A DNA stretch of 64,000 nucleotides from Watersipora subatra. Its lineage: Eukaryota > Bryozoa > Gymnolaemata > Cheilostomatida > Watersiporidae. How positions within the stretch are numbered: the first letter of the stretch is position 1; every line of letters starts with the position of its first letter. A program made the translations under genes and the position numbers. This document shows positions 23,901 to 35,300 of the stretch, piece after piece. The DNA is taken from contig NC_088708.1 of assembly GCF_963576615.1 (NCBI RefSeq), positions 48,409,196-48,473,195 on the forward strand. Direction: 5' to 3'. The notes below the pieces were generated by a model, which saw only the letters and a list, made by a program, of their open reading frames with translations, was not told where the DNA came from and ran no database searches.

Positions 23901-25831
23901 TCTATTTCTAATACTTACTGAGAAACTTTCGAAATCTGCTGCAACCAATCAAAAGCTTTGCTAAAAACGCTTTTGATTGGTTGCAGCAGAATCAGAAACT
24001 CTTGGAGAGTTCACACAACGAAATTCGCGTCGATCGTGTTACTCATTTTATATCAATAAGAAAAACTAAACTGGATACTTGGCTCTGGCATCTTAGGCTT
24101 TATTTTCTATTGCCAATTTTGAAAAATAATAAAACCACTTAATTTACCGATATAAGATTTGAAATAGGATGCAACGTGTATAGATTTTTGTGGAGAACAG
24201 CTAAAAAAATTTTTAGCAACTGTTAGCGGTTGCCATGCAACAAACAAATGAACTGCGCAGTGTCAGAAAGCCGCTTGATGCAGTTTGCGGACTTTAGAGA
24301 GTTGGTAGTTTTATGAGACAATCACTATACAGTGCACTCCCTGATTATGATGTTCGTTATATGTTTTTTGTATTAGATAATTACTACAGGTTTCTATATC
24401 TCTCTATATGACATTTTCACCTTATGATGCCAATGCCGGAACGAATTAATATTGTATGGCGGGGGTACCACTGTATTTCACATATTACCTACTCTCTTAT
24501 TAGATGTGTGTATAGTTTATGGTGTAACATAGTAAAACATGTTTTAAAAAGTTGTTTTCTAGACATGGAACGGGTTAAAATTATTTACATAAATCGTACT
24601 GTGGTAAAGATTTGTATTTTGAACAAATTGCTTTTCAAGCAACCTTTTTTGGAACAGATTATGGTTCCAAACCGAAATTTAACGGTATATCATTTGAAAT
24701 AAAAGAACATCAGATAACTACATTGGCGAAGTTCAACGGCTTTTTCAAGCTCAGTAATTTAGAGGTATTCGCTTGCTTCTGTCAGGCATATGCCGATGGC
24801 AAGCAGAATTGCTAAATTTGATTGCATTTATGTTCACAGGACCTGATACTGAGAAAACTGTGCCTAGTGTGAATATTCCACCTCGCAAAACCCAAATAAG
24901 AAGAGGCAGGAGAGGTCACCGAGGAGGTCTGGCAAAAAAGAAGAGTGTCACTGGGAAACCTGCTGAACGCGCCAGAAAAAGATTAGAAAAAATGAGAAGT
25001 AAACCATTATCCTCGAATAAAGTGAACCCCATTACAGGGTCGCAGCCAGATGTTGAGGTCAATGCTAAATCACCCGCGCTAGGTTCAAGTGCGAGCAAGA
25101 AAAGAAAGCTTGAGGCACCCTCTACTCCAGCTCATCTCTCTCCTAAGCAGTCTCACCAATCGCAAACACAGGAGACCAGTGCTGCTGCGACACCCACAGC
25201 AAAAAGCATTAACATGAAATCGCCTTTAAAATCAGGGAAGAAATCTGTCAAGACACCTGGCAAGGCTAAATCACCAGTCAAATCTAAAACGCCTGCCAAG
25301 ACCACTGCTAATGAAACTACAACTGCAGCAAAGACTCCAGCTAAGCAGGCCACAACTGCAGCAAACACACCAGCTAAGCTGGCCACAACTGCAGCCAAGA
25401 CATCAGCTAAGCAGGCCACACTTACTGCCAAGACACCAGCTAAGCAGGCCACACCTACTGCCAAGACACCACCTAAGCAGACCACACCTACTGCCAAGAC
25501 ACCAGCTAAACAGGCAACACCTACTGCCAAGACACCAGCTAAACAGTCCACACCTACTGCCAAGAAACTGGCCAAGGTTTCTATGCGTACTGCCAAGACT
25601 CCTGCCAAAGAGTCCTGCCTTCCGATTAAAAAATCATCCAGCCCAGTAACTCCACTAATGAAGAGATCTGATATGTCACCTGCACATGCTGCTAATTCGA
25701 TTAGAAAGACACCACGAACAGGGTCCAGAGCTGTTAAAGAGACTATGAAAACACCAAAATCTGACAGCAAATTGAAGGTAACCAAAACTCCTTTAAAAAC
25801 TCCAACCACATCAAAAAAGATGAAAGCTTAG
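14940..25831 (+). CDS. RSL1D1: RSL1D1-like ribosomal L1 domain protein, complete
   Basis: Nucleolar L1-fold protein; the family (human RSL1D1/cellular senescence-inhibited gene, yeast Utp30/Cic1 relatives) acts in pre-rRNA processing. Eight coding exons join in phase: 14940-14963, 16103-16248, 16922-17066, 18972-19120, 19404-19505, 21089-21255, 22296-22454 and 24840-25831. The product is about 627 residues, longer than the roughly 490 of the human protein. Seen: an L1 domain over about residues 1-250, with KLPVLPKDAKNSQLVRVVLP, LIVSDGENKKDRTKIEET, YNLVLADASVYRFLPPLLGK, KKRTPVQVSLQG and LPIYISG; then an acidic linker (residues 255-297); then a basic tail (298-627) with RRGRRGHRGG and about ten 11-residue TPAKQ-type repeats. 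The extra length is in this tail. The start is the first ATG after a likely 5'UTR splice acceptor (tttcag at 14896). Confidence 0.9.
16103..16248 (+). CDS. RSL1D1: RSL1D1 exon 2
   Basis: Encodes ILKAITFLRQEKEKKSD, then LFAGVQRFTLQVCMFKLPV and LPKDAKNSQLVRV, the first strand and helix of the L1 fold. Acceptor tctgtag, donor CGCGT/gtgagt, ending two bases into a codon. Intron 16249-16921 carries a hAT-like terminus near 16384. Confidence 0.88.
16384..16650 (+). mobile_element. hAT-like transposon end fragment
   Basis: Begins caggggttcccaacctttt, the usual terminal motif of hAT elements and their non-autonomous derivatives, followed by a C-run and AT-rich sequence. No matching opposite end was found, so the right boundary is approximate. 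Confidence 0.55.
16922..17066 (+). CDS. RSL1D1: RSL1D1 exon 3
   Basis: Encodes VLPHMLPNVDACLIVS, then DGENKKDRTKIEETIQHYEQ and LLNKEKITEIKE. Acceptor cttcag, donor GAA/gtgagt. It corresponds to the family segment LPHSIR...CLFTKDE. Confidence 0.9.
17083..17253. repeat. 48-bp minisatellite in RSL1D1 intron 3
   Basis: Between three and four copies of a unit containing tactctgtacatctgaccat and ttatatacactggtattac. A single extra copy lies at about 18703-18740, beyond an intervening TIR element. Confidence 0.9.
17260..18203. mobile_element. 944-bp TIR element flanked by TA
   Basis: Starts TACAGTGCGCCCTCATGAC and ends with the imperfect inverse (ccttgaggatgcactgta). CAGTG termini next to TA fit a Tc1/mariner-type non-autonomous element. 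No transposase frame was seen. Its right subterminal sequence resembles that of the 148-bp element at 24328-24475. Confidence 0.65.
18204..18971. other. Remainder of RSL1D1 intron 3
   Basis: AT-rich, with one isolated unit of the 48-bp repeat (about 18703-18740) and a sequence near 18625-18690 (tcgcggattttcac...ctgcgaaaattgagg) that looks like a transposon remnant. Nothing coding was recognised. Confidence 0.4.
18972..19120 (+). CDS. RSL1D1: RSL1D1 exon 4
   Basis: Encodes IIPLLKMKLEYQTFEAKSA, then LATSYNLVLADASVYRFLPP and LLGKAFHRKK. The LADASVYRFLPPLLGK block is the best-conserved family signature (human DFFLTDARIRRLLPSLIGR). Acceptor ctaccag, donor AACG/gttagt. Confidence 0.93.
19404..19505 (+). 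CDS. RSL1D1: RSL1D1 exon 5
   Basis: Completes Arg across the junction, then TPVQVSLQGTGVGKRLKQSL and RTQLCELSFKGAN. Acceptor attgcag, donor AACAA/gtaagt. Intron 19506-21088 contains a candidate 5-base microexon (19951-19955), a repeat block (about 20300-21015) and SINE-like sequences. Confidence 0.9.
20300..21015. mobile_element. Dispersed repeat block, copy 2
   Basis: Carries the same two segments as 11770-12820: tgtccagttatagc...gttgaactc near 20335-20455, and ttttctgtacaaaaacc...ccgggcaatgcc near 20925-21010. The first part read on the minus strand is tRNA-like (gtggatagcacgcc, cgagttcaacacc). Confidence 0.55.
20560..20700 (+). mobile_element. tRNA-derived SINE copy (RSL1D1 intron)
   Basis: Box-A-like tagtggtagtacgcttgg and box-B-like ggatttgattc are followed by a tail with tttcttaacgcc that is also seen in the copies at 48290 and 53265. 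Pol III promoter spacing fits a SINE head. Confidence 0.6.
21089..21255 (+). CDS. RSL1D1: RSL1D1 exon 6
   Basis: Encodes SVVVGEGEMTDEEIAENV, then KAAVTKLAEVLPGGENNIF and KFNLRLHDSIVLPIYISG, the last L1-fold segment. Acceptor attttgtag at 21088, donor GGCG/gtacgt. A second acceptor 8 bases downstream (ctgtag at 21096) could pair with a 5-base microexon at 19951-19955. Confidence 0.9.
21258..21352. repeat. 18-bp minisatellite starting at a splice donor
   Basis: About five copies of ttccttgtttatgtcgag begin within the donor of RSL1D1 exon 6. The unit is six codons and stays open in the exon frame. The rest of intron 21256-22295 is AT-rich with nothing seen. Confidence 0.92.
22296..22454 (+). 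CDS. RSL1D1: RSL1D1 exon 7 (linker)
   Basis: Encodes DRASVPVPPLPEMYENQG, then an acidic part and KGKVTIKPDGSVIITKADG. Acceptor ttctacag, donor ATCA/gtgagt. This links the L1 fold to the basic tail. Confidence 0.88.
22600..22760. repeat. Imperfect foldback with CCAAT/ATTGG arms
   Basis: Long imperfect inverted repeat: gagccgcagaagttgcagg...gaccaatca on the left, and its approximate inverse (tgattggtcatg...ttgcagcttacg) on the right. It looks like a small foldback MITE in RSL1D1 intron 7. Confidence 0.6.
23935..23990. repeat. Perfect 22-bp inverted repeat
   Basis: Arms 23935-23956 and 23969-23990 are perfect inverses (tctgctgcaaccaatcaaaa left arm) around a 12-base loop. Intronic. Confidence 0.95.
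24328..24475. mobile_element. 148-bp TIR element flanked by TA
   Basis: Begins TACAGTGCACTCCCTGAT and ends ccaccactgta-like (taccactgta). An internal gatgccaatgccggaacg segment matches gatgccaacctgggaacg in the 17260-18203 element, so the two are probably related. Confidence 0.6.
24840..25831 (+). CDS. RSL1D1: RSL1D1 exon 8, basic repeat tail
   Basis: Acceptor gttcacag, 330 codons to TAG at 25829-25831. Begins PDTEKTVPSVNIPPRKTQ, then RRGRRGHRGG, a Lys/Arg-rich stretch (KKRKLE could act as a nuclear signal), and the 11-residue repeats at 25290-25610. It ends TPLKTPTTSKKMKA. Many S/T-P-x-K sites resemble histone H1 tails and CDK targets. Confidence 0.92.
25290..25610 (+). repeat. 33-bp coding minisatellite (TAKTPAKQATP)
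   Basis: About ten copies of a 33-bp unit coding TAKTPAKQATP with variants (TTAANTPAKLA, TAKTPPKQTTP). In frame within the RSL1D1 tail. The middle copies are nearly identical, which suggests recent expansion. Confidence 0.93.
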
Positions 25832-26196
25832 CTATCTGTGAGAGGACTCGACTGTGACTGGCATTATTACGCAGTATTAAAACTTGTCTTTGCACCCACA
25901 GAGTTGTGCTTCAGTGTATTTTATAATATTCATTTTTATCATTCATTTTCTGGGAATGATTTAAGCATAAAAACAAAATATACTACGAAACAGTGTAAAA
26001 CAAAATAATGTTGGAAATATTTTGAGTATTTACATTGAGTACTAAAACTCTAAAACTCTGGCAACCTTGCATGCCAATGTGTCGGGGAGCATATTAGTAT
26101 GTGTAATGTGTCTAAGCGTGAGATTTCCTTACAATAAGAATGTCATCATAATAAATAATGTCTTCTAAAGCAGTGAGTGCTAACATGAAAAGTGCA
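25832..26196. other. Tail-to-tail intergenic gap
   Basis: 365 bases between the RSL1D1 stop (plus) and the CAMSAP stop (minus). An ATTAAA at 25876-25881 is a possible poly(A) signal for RSL1D1. No clear signal was seen for CAMSAP. The 3'UTRs probably abut or overlap. Confidence 0.5.
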
Positions 26197-26326
26197 TTAA
26201 CGTCGGGATGAGACAGACACAGTCTTCTTTTGCCAAAGGTGATTGTGTATAGTTATGGCATCGATAGACACTGACAGGTGCTTCGTTGATAGTACTTCTG
26301 TAAACTTCTTTCCTCCTGAATTATAC
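26197..26326 (-). CDS. CAMSAP: CAMSAP exon v (CKK end and stop)
   Basis: Encodes YNSGGKKFTEVLSTKHLSVS, then IDAITIHNHLWQKKTVSVSS and RR-stop (TAA at 26197-26199). SVSIDAITIxxHLWQ is the CKK signature. Acceptor tttgtag. Intron 26327-26813 shows nothing. Confidence 0.96.
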
Positions 26327-29300
26327 CTACAAATAGGCATGAGAGAAAATGCCAAGCTATTTTTGTGGATGGAGTTTGATGAAGTAGTAAAATTGAAACA
26401 CAAAAATATAAAAAAGCAACTAGCAATAGATTAGTAACAGAAACAAGAGTAATATCTAGTAGCAATAACTAGATATCCTAGAAAGATGACCTCAGCTTTA
26501 CCATTAGGCCTAAGATAATGAAGGCAGCGTGGCACTCGTCATTTGCAACAAGTTAGTTCCTAAAGTGAGAGGCTGGAAATTTTCTGCGCAATTTTGCAAA
26601 ACAATTCCTTTGGTGTAGATTTTGGTAACTCTTGTGCGCGAGTTTAAAACTGTAGCGACCAATAAACTGCAGTTTAAAGTCAAATTGCAAAGGCTCCGTG
26701 TGCAGTAACCTAATTTGTAGTTGTCACTCTATATATTGGCATAAAATTCACTCTTTCTGGCCAGCATATAGTAGAAACTCTATATTGACTTTACTGACTA
26801 GTTACACACTTACTTATAGAATCTGTGGCACATATCATCTTTAATATACTTGGGGCCCTGTCCATGAATCTTGGTACACTCCTCCGAGTCAGGCTCATAA
26901 CTGTATATTGCTTTGTAAGTCTGATTGCCATCACGGAATAATATTAGAAAGTGTTTTCCATCGGATCGAGCGATCTCCTACATTTAAAAATTTATAGACA
27001 GTCATCTATTAGTTCGCTAACTAAACTTTATGGAATAAAAATCATGACTGCATAACAAATTGATCATTATGTTATTGATCATCATTATGATCATTAGATC
27101 AATATGTTATGCAGTCAAGATTTTTGTTCCATAATGTTGCTAGCAATCTGATGTAGTCAGATTGCTAGCAACATAAGAACAGTAAAAGGACATTGTGACT
27201 TACAGCCGTGCATTCAGACTATACACATAATACAGTCTGTATACATGCATTTGAACAGTGTAGAAAGAAAGGATAGCCTTATGTTCACAAATAAATTACC
27301 TCATGTACTTATACACCATATTTTACTAACGACACTCATGTCAGTATACATCCAGTCACCCTGACCTTCCCTATTTGCACTTGCTCTCCTGGCAGCCTCT
27401 GTTATCACACATGCAATTACCTTCTCGTCTTTTGCACTTATGCTTCTAATTTCTGTGACTCACATGCTCCATCTATTTAAAGCATATACAAACCTCTAGC
27501 ACTTTATTCTTGTTGTCAGTGTTCACAACACCAGCTAAGCAACAATGGCTCATAGCATTTATTATAATGGTTCGATTGGACTTCTGCTTTGAGCTGGGCT
27601 TCACATAGAGCTTTGGCCCTGAGTACTCATCTGGGGGAGCTTCTATAACACCCCGTGAAGATGCCTTGCTCCGACTACTTAAGCTTCCAGCTAAAAGACA
27701 ACCAATTTTCAAATTAGTGGCTGGGGAAAGTCTCTGTTTAAGCTATCAATAAATAAGTTAGTCAATGCTATGATACTGTTTAATCTTCATCTAGGATTCC
27801 ATATTATCTGGCGGTGGCGATGATATTTGTCCAACTTTCAATTTACAACCTGTACCAAATTACATGCAAACATCAAACCAAATCAAGAACTAAATTGAGG
27901 CAAGACAACTTTTGCAATCACATATAAGATGTAAAAGGCACTCTAGTAACTAACCATTGTTAGCGTGAGCAGCCCTCTTTATCCTACCATACTGGTGTGT
28001 GTGCAGTATTAGGTTGATATACCAATGGTAAGACACCCACTAGCAGTAAACTAATGAAACAGCGATGCATGGATGGGTATTTGCCCTCATAAACCCTCAT
28101 TGTATTGCATTTATCATCTTGGCAATTCATAAACTGCTCAGTAAACACTCAGGTAGCCTTCAGTAAACAAGTTTGAGCAGATTACTGTCGACTAAGAATT
28201 GTTTCCTCTTATGTCATATTGCAACAAGAGCAGACAACTCCATATTTAGTTGTCATCTTATCACTGTTGATTAAGCTTTTGGGAACACTGATCTAAACAT
28301 ATAGTTTTAAAAATTGATCCTGGTATTGGCACCGATACGGAAGGTTAAATAACTAAATAAGTAATACCAAATAGTTTTTAAATAAATTTGGCCATGCAGA
28401 TACTGTCTCTAAATGTACGGTAATAGTATCTTAGCTTATTACACTAGCAAAAACAATAAACTGAAAGTTTTCATCACTCAGATATAAACCTCTAGTGAAT
28501 ACCAATCCTAAAAACCACTTTGATTGACTCTTGAGCAACATGGCTGATAAGTTGGTGAAGAAAAAGTTTTCTAGTTTTACTCAGAATGTAAATAATGTGT
28601 GCTACACTTGTCGTTTACAGTGATGAGAATAACAACGGATTACAGGCAAAAGGCTAAGAATGAAATGCACTCTTTTCGTTATTAGTATAATTAAATTTAA
28701 TTTATTATAAGCTCTTCTTTCTTAAATACTAACAAATAAATATATCTTATGTATAATTTCTGTATTAAACGAAACAATCTACCAGGCAATATAAAATATT
28801 TGGATTTGCATTTGAATCAGGTTAGCATGTGGTGAGGATCAGTGGGTTGGATTAGTATCTGAACTGGTTTTGTATTTGGATCACATTTCTAACCACGAAT
28901 GTTTACTGAGCAGGTCCCAATTTTCCTCAGTAAATTCTGATAAAAACAGTCTTGTCCATGTACCTCACTAATCTCAATCATATGGATAATGTACAGCAAT
29001 TAAAAGGTTACCTGTGGAGCTAGTTGCAGGACTAATTGGTCGGCGATGAGTCAGGTTTCCTGAGTTGAGAGACACAGTGAAGGATGTGGCGGAGTCAATC
29101 TGGTTGGAGGCCCTTAGAGAGCTCTCATCAGCTGAGGAGCCAGCCCAGTGTATGGAGGCAGGCCTCTCGTGCCTCTTCTGTTTCTGCCTGAAGTTGGCCC
29201 TCATTTCTGGAGGCAAATCCTCTTCGAACTTCCTGGTTTGGAATTGTTGTAAAATAGCCTCCTTCTTCGCTTTTTCCTCAAGCTTTTTCTTTTCAGCCTC

Positions 29301-32300
29301 CTAATGAGGAATCCAGAAATATAGATGTGTCAATCACTCTCACTATGGCTGCCGGTCAAATCCACGAACTATAGCCTCATTATAGTATTATTGCAGGTAG
29401 ATAAAGTATCTTACAAATACTCCAACTGTGCACACACTAGCAGACATTCTACTAGTACAGTTCAGTCAGAATCTTTGCCAACCAATTTTTTTTATTATTA
29501 ACGAGTGTTTGTGTGTGCCAATGGCGACAGTATAATAATTGTCAGACAGAAACTGTTTTAAAAATTTGACAATAATCTTTTTTAACTTCTATGTTATCCA
29601 ATAGCGAACTCAACCAAATTGCTAGATTATTAGATTGTGTACAGATGACTATTGTTTAGTTATTTTCTGTCTTTACAAGAAGCACAAGCTACTTTACACA
29701 GTACAAATAGTAGTAGTAACAGTAATAGTAACTATAGTAATAGTGACAGTAACTGAAATAGCGAAATCAAGCCATAATCTTTGCGGATTGCAAAGCTATC
29801 AACTAGCAGATCTAATAGTCTTTTTATGATTTACATAATGGACCTTTACTTTTTTTTGCTACTAATGAGTTTTACTCATTATCTATACAAATTAATAGAT
29901 CCAGCATGTTGTTACACTGGCTGACAATGCTGTAAACCGTTGTCATGGAGACATGACATGATAGCAACCCAGAGGCACAGTAAGCATGTGATCCTACCGA
30001 TGTGTTTCATTAGGATATTTTGTAATAGTAGCAATGTAATGTAATTTCAACAACTGATTTGAACAGAGAGCGTGAGAGGTCACATGATGGCCCTCTTCAA
30101 TTAATAGCTCAAGAGCTAATCTACTGCTGTGGAGAACAAACACTAAATAGATGTAGATATGATTGAAATAAGAGTATAAAACGAGCAGATAAAAGGTTTT
30201 TGCAAGTTTGGTTATTTATTTCTATCAGCTTCACTTCTATACAACGACAGTCTATAGTGAAGAGACCATCAGTTCAGGAGCTCTGCTACCACCATCATCC
30301 TGAACTACTGCACCAGCATGATGGTCATCAATTAGTCTTAACTGCTAAATTATCAATTATCGATCGTTTTCATATCCAATAGAAGTCAAACCAAAAACAT
30401 TTACCATCTCCTTCATTTTAGCAGCTTCCGATTTAGCGGCCAACTCTGCAATCTTTTGCTGTTTTTTGAGTTCTTGGTTCTCTCTCCTCTTTAACTGCAT
30501 CATGATCACCTTTTCTTTCCTCTTTCTTAACTCCTCCTCCGAAGGCTGCAATGAATAACCCACAAATTTAGGCGCCTGTCACAACGAATCTGCTTTTTAC
30601 ATAGACTCTAATCTAACATCAACATTTAATGGGTCAATTGTTATGCTTGCACAACAATTATACCATCAATTCTTGTTTAGTTTTTAAAAATCAGTTGCAA
30701 TTGTGATTTATAAATTATCACAATTGTTACCATATCCCTGTGTTACTATAAATGTGTATGATATCACATACGTGTGCGCATAAATATCCTTGCACATGAT
30801 CTAGGATGCATAATAGCTATCTTTTGCTAACAGAATTCCATATATTAGCAGTATATAAACACACAGCTTCTTAGCGTACAACTAATCATTGATGGACTAC
30901 CAAACGATGAATATTCATTTTTTCTTATTTGCACTACACATGCATCTTTCATCAATAGCTTAAAAAACCAGTTGGCACAATGCTGTGTAGTTACTGGAAT
31001 TAAATAATAAAAATTATCATATAACAAACATTTTATATAATATTAACAACTTTTATTATGAACAAAAGCTACATATCAAAGTTATGACAATCCTTATACT
31101 TTTATTGCTGATGGAAGAGCTTCAACGGGAAAAATACCATCCTTCACTGCATTAGAAATGAGATCCTTAGAAACTTGTGAATCATAGGAGACACGGCTAG
31201 GCCACTGAGAACTGTTGAACGAATGATGGATATATCTGATCTTGTGCCTACCTGAGCCTGCTCAGCCACTATGAATCCGACTCCAGGCTGATTGAGGAGG
31301 TCACCTCGAGGAGTTGTCATGTCCCACGTTGCTCTTTTAGGTTTGTTTCCACCAGCTCTTGGAGTTCCCTCTCCACTTTCCATTGAACCTACATGATTGT
31401 GTACACAACTACCATGCTAACCATGTTTGTGCAAGGAAAGATCGGCAATATAATTACAAGGCTACAGTCGGTGAAAACAGCAAAATACTTTGTGAAACTT
31501 AAAATACCAAAAGCATTGAACCTGGCATATGAATTCAGTCCTTTAGAATAATTACATTGTTTGGTGAATCCATCAAACATTGTAGCAAACATTATTAGAT
31601 GAAGACATTTAATTCGATTTTATTTATTTGACAACTTGAAAAGCAATAATAAAGACTTTGATTAAGTACACTAAAATTGGACACTAATTAATAATTGCAC
31701 TAAAACAATTCATTATATGAAACTATATAAACAACTGAAAACCAAATGTTTATGTTATTATTATGTTATTATTATTATTTTACGTTTACGATAAATAGAA
31801 ATGTAGGTTCAGCAATAAAAAGATTCTTGGTAGTGTGAGTGATAGAAATAACTTACATCAAAGATCTTGATATGGAGTTCTTAATATTTAGGGTTTCACA
31901 TTAAATTTTTACCGGTTTTCTCTTACAGAATTGTAATGTTTGAAACATTTTAAAAACTGCATGTTGAAAAAATTTTTGTATGACAAGACAAATGTTTGCT
32001 CAGGTTTTATCAGACGTGTCCAAAACTTTGCATGTATAGATGACCATAAGTCAAAGTTTGACTGTACAGATAATTATGACTTGAACCTACATGTAGACAT
32101 AATCAACTCGGGGCACAATAACTGCTTGTACTATATTGTGTACAAACTACCTAATCAGGGAACAGTCTAAAAGTTCTTCACATGTTAATATGTTCTTGTA
32201 CATTAATACAATTTATTCAAATCAGAACTTTTACAAATGTTCATTTACAAACTATTCAAATTATTAAAACTATTGAGTAATTATATGAATATTATTTTAC

Positions 32301-35300
32301 ACAAATGTTTGGCTTTTAATAACAAAACAGCATATTTTAAGGTATTTTATATAATATTGAACCAGATCTTAGATTACAAAGTATTTTTATAGAGCAAAGT
32401 AATTGTGATAAAATGAAAAGCTTTTATTCGTTTATTTTTACCTGGCTTATTCAATATTTAACATGACAATGCAATTCTACATCAAGTAGACCAAAACACT
32501 ACTAGCACCATCAACACCACCAACCATTAACATCATGAACACCACCAACACCATCGACTCACCGCTGCCGTATGAATGAACTGATATTTTGTCTTCATTC
32601 TCTGCACTCGAGCCTCTCATCTGTGTGAAGTCATGCGGAGGCTGTACGGCTGTAGACGCATGTGCAGATGACAAGTCAGCTAAGGTGTTCTCCAAGTCCG
32701 ATGAGCCAGATGAGACTTTGCGATGTTGTCCTTGACCTAAACTGGCCCTATAACCTTGATTAGAGAGAGGAAGTTCTGGCTCAGATGCCAGTTGGCTGTA
32801 ACTGGCGACAGTAGGAGGACTAAAGGGTAAATTAGTGTTTGGAATGGGATCAGCGTTATGCTGTTTCTTAATGTCATTCCTGATGGCATCCATCGCGCTG
32901 CTCAGTGAAATGTTAGTCTCAGCCGGTTTGATTTCATTTTCTGCATTGCCATACGGAGTATTGAGTTTATAGGCAGACTGACGCGCTGAGGGTGGATCGT
33001 CAGGTGCAGCAACAAATTCATAAGGCGCTCGCACCGGCGTAGAAGAGTTAGCGGATGAACCTAGAGGATGATCCGAAGTTTGCAATGAGCCATGTCTTGA
33101 AGTAGTGTGGGGTGGTATGGTAGATGTCCCGTGCCTAGAAATAGCTAGTGGCTGTTGTTCAGAGCTACGCACCAATTGAGAGTTACTGTCACGTTCAACC
33201 ATCTCTTCAGGAACAGTTGCATTGATGTCTTTTGTCGGTGGACTGTAAAAGATCTGGCTATGTCTCAGAGCCTCTCTCATTGGCGTGTCAATGGAAGCAT
33301 CATGTATACCACCAGAGCATGACTCAATCATCGAATGCGGACGCTGCTGTCTGCGCATCAGCTCAGCAGCTAGCGGACGCCTCATAGGCGTGTCATCATC
33401 ATACGATGTAATCTGTCTTGTATCACTGCTGTAGAGTTGTTGTCTCATGGGTGTGTCATCATCATAAGATGTATTCTGTCTTGGATCACTGCGGTAGAGT
33501 TGTTGTCTCATGGGTGTGTCAATAGAGGTATTGTGAGTCGAGTGAGTGTCTACTTTGGATGATACGGCAGCAGGGAGACTTTGATTGAGATCTGGACTCG
33601 GTTGAAAAGGCGCCAACCCAGAAAGATCAGTTGAGTCTTTGCTGATGTCACCACTCGCTAGAAACTGGTATCCCGGTTTCATCGGAGTGTCGATTGTTTC
33701 ATCAAAAACGTTTGTGAGCTGCTGGTGATTGTTGGTCACCTTGTTCGACATAGCAAGCCTCGAAGTGGGACCTCCGATTACTTCCCGTGCTGGAGTGTCT
33801 GACATGCTCAGGTTGAGAGGTAACTGATGTCCTGGCAACTGTCGAATTTCCAAAGTGTCTGAGTTCATCTGTTGCCTGACCTCACGAACAGGCGTGTCTT
33901 CGGGTGAGCCAAACTGTAGCTTGTTGGATGGTCTTCGACTCTTCTGTGATGTCTAAAAAGTTATTTTTACCGGAATGCTTTGCATTTATAACGCAAAACT
34001 TCATTGTAGCCAACGATAAGTACACTAAAAATTTCTAATTGGTGTCACATGGAAAACTCTTCTATCTAGCAACCTTTTGTGACACAAACTTGAGTAATTT
34101 GCAAGGTTATTTGAAGATTTGAAAACGGAATGCTTGCTTGCTGCGCTATCACACGCAAGAATGTTCGTTAGCATTTAATCCTCACTTTTGGAAAGATAAC
34201 CTATATGTTATTAACGTCAAATTAAAAAAATTCAGCACAGCTTCATTTGTGTGGAAAGTAACCAGTTTATCCAGTTTACGCAGTTCATGCAACGCCCTCC
34301 ACCATTATAAGTGTTATTAAAGGCCCGATGACTGACAACTCATCTATGACATTCTCCGCATTAAATAGTTGTGATTGAATTAAACTTACACACAGCTAAT
34401 TTTAAGTGTTCAGAAATGAACATGCATATCACACAAGTGGAAGGAATGTGAGACAACTATAAAAGCTAGACAATGATTTAGAGGTGGTGAAGTTACCAAA
34501 TAACTGCTAGAAGACTCACCCTGGTCTGAGGTGCAGCATCTGGTGGAGGCTGGAAGATTTGATGGGCTTCTGATGCAGCTGGTTGTCTTACAGGCAGAGC
34601 GATTTTTTCTGCATGGTCGTCGTCGTAGCCAGGAAAGAGAGGAGTGGTATCTGCTGACCATTTCTTTCTACCAGCTGAACTATCAGTTGATGTGCTAGAA
34701 ATTGGCACTGGAGCTGCTTCAGGTGTTTCTGTAGCCTTTATAGAATATATATGAGCCTCCGAGTTGAAATTAGCAAAACTAACAAGCTATTAACAGAACA
34801 GCAGCTTCTATTAATTTACAATTCAGTAGGATATCCAGTAAATCTGAAGACTTCAACAAAAGTAACTCAAGTCCTACCTAACTTTAACAAGAGTAAATCA
34901 AGTTCTCAAAAGTTTCAAGGATAAAATATGGGGTATTGAGAGGAATGCAATTTGGAGCATGCACTAGGCTCATGCCGGACTTAAAAAAACAATTTTCTCA
35001 GACACCCCAGCGAACATTTCACTCTCAAGACATGCTTACACTAAGGACAGTATACTGGAGATGTACCAACATTGACCAATGCACTCAATGCTAAGTTATT
35101 GATAATTGGTATTTAAAAGAACCGACAAACTCGGCATTGTGGATATTCCAAAAAGTATTTGTATCGACAAATAAAATGCAACCACTTCCAACTACTGAAT
35201 GAGCAGCTTCCAGCAATCGAACCACGTCTGCTGCATGAATAAATAGTCATTTGTGTGTTCACAATAAATAAGACCTGTTATGCTGACCACTAGTTAGGTT

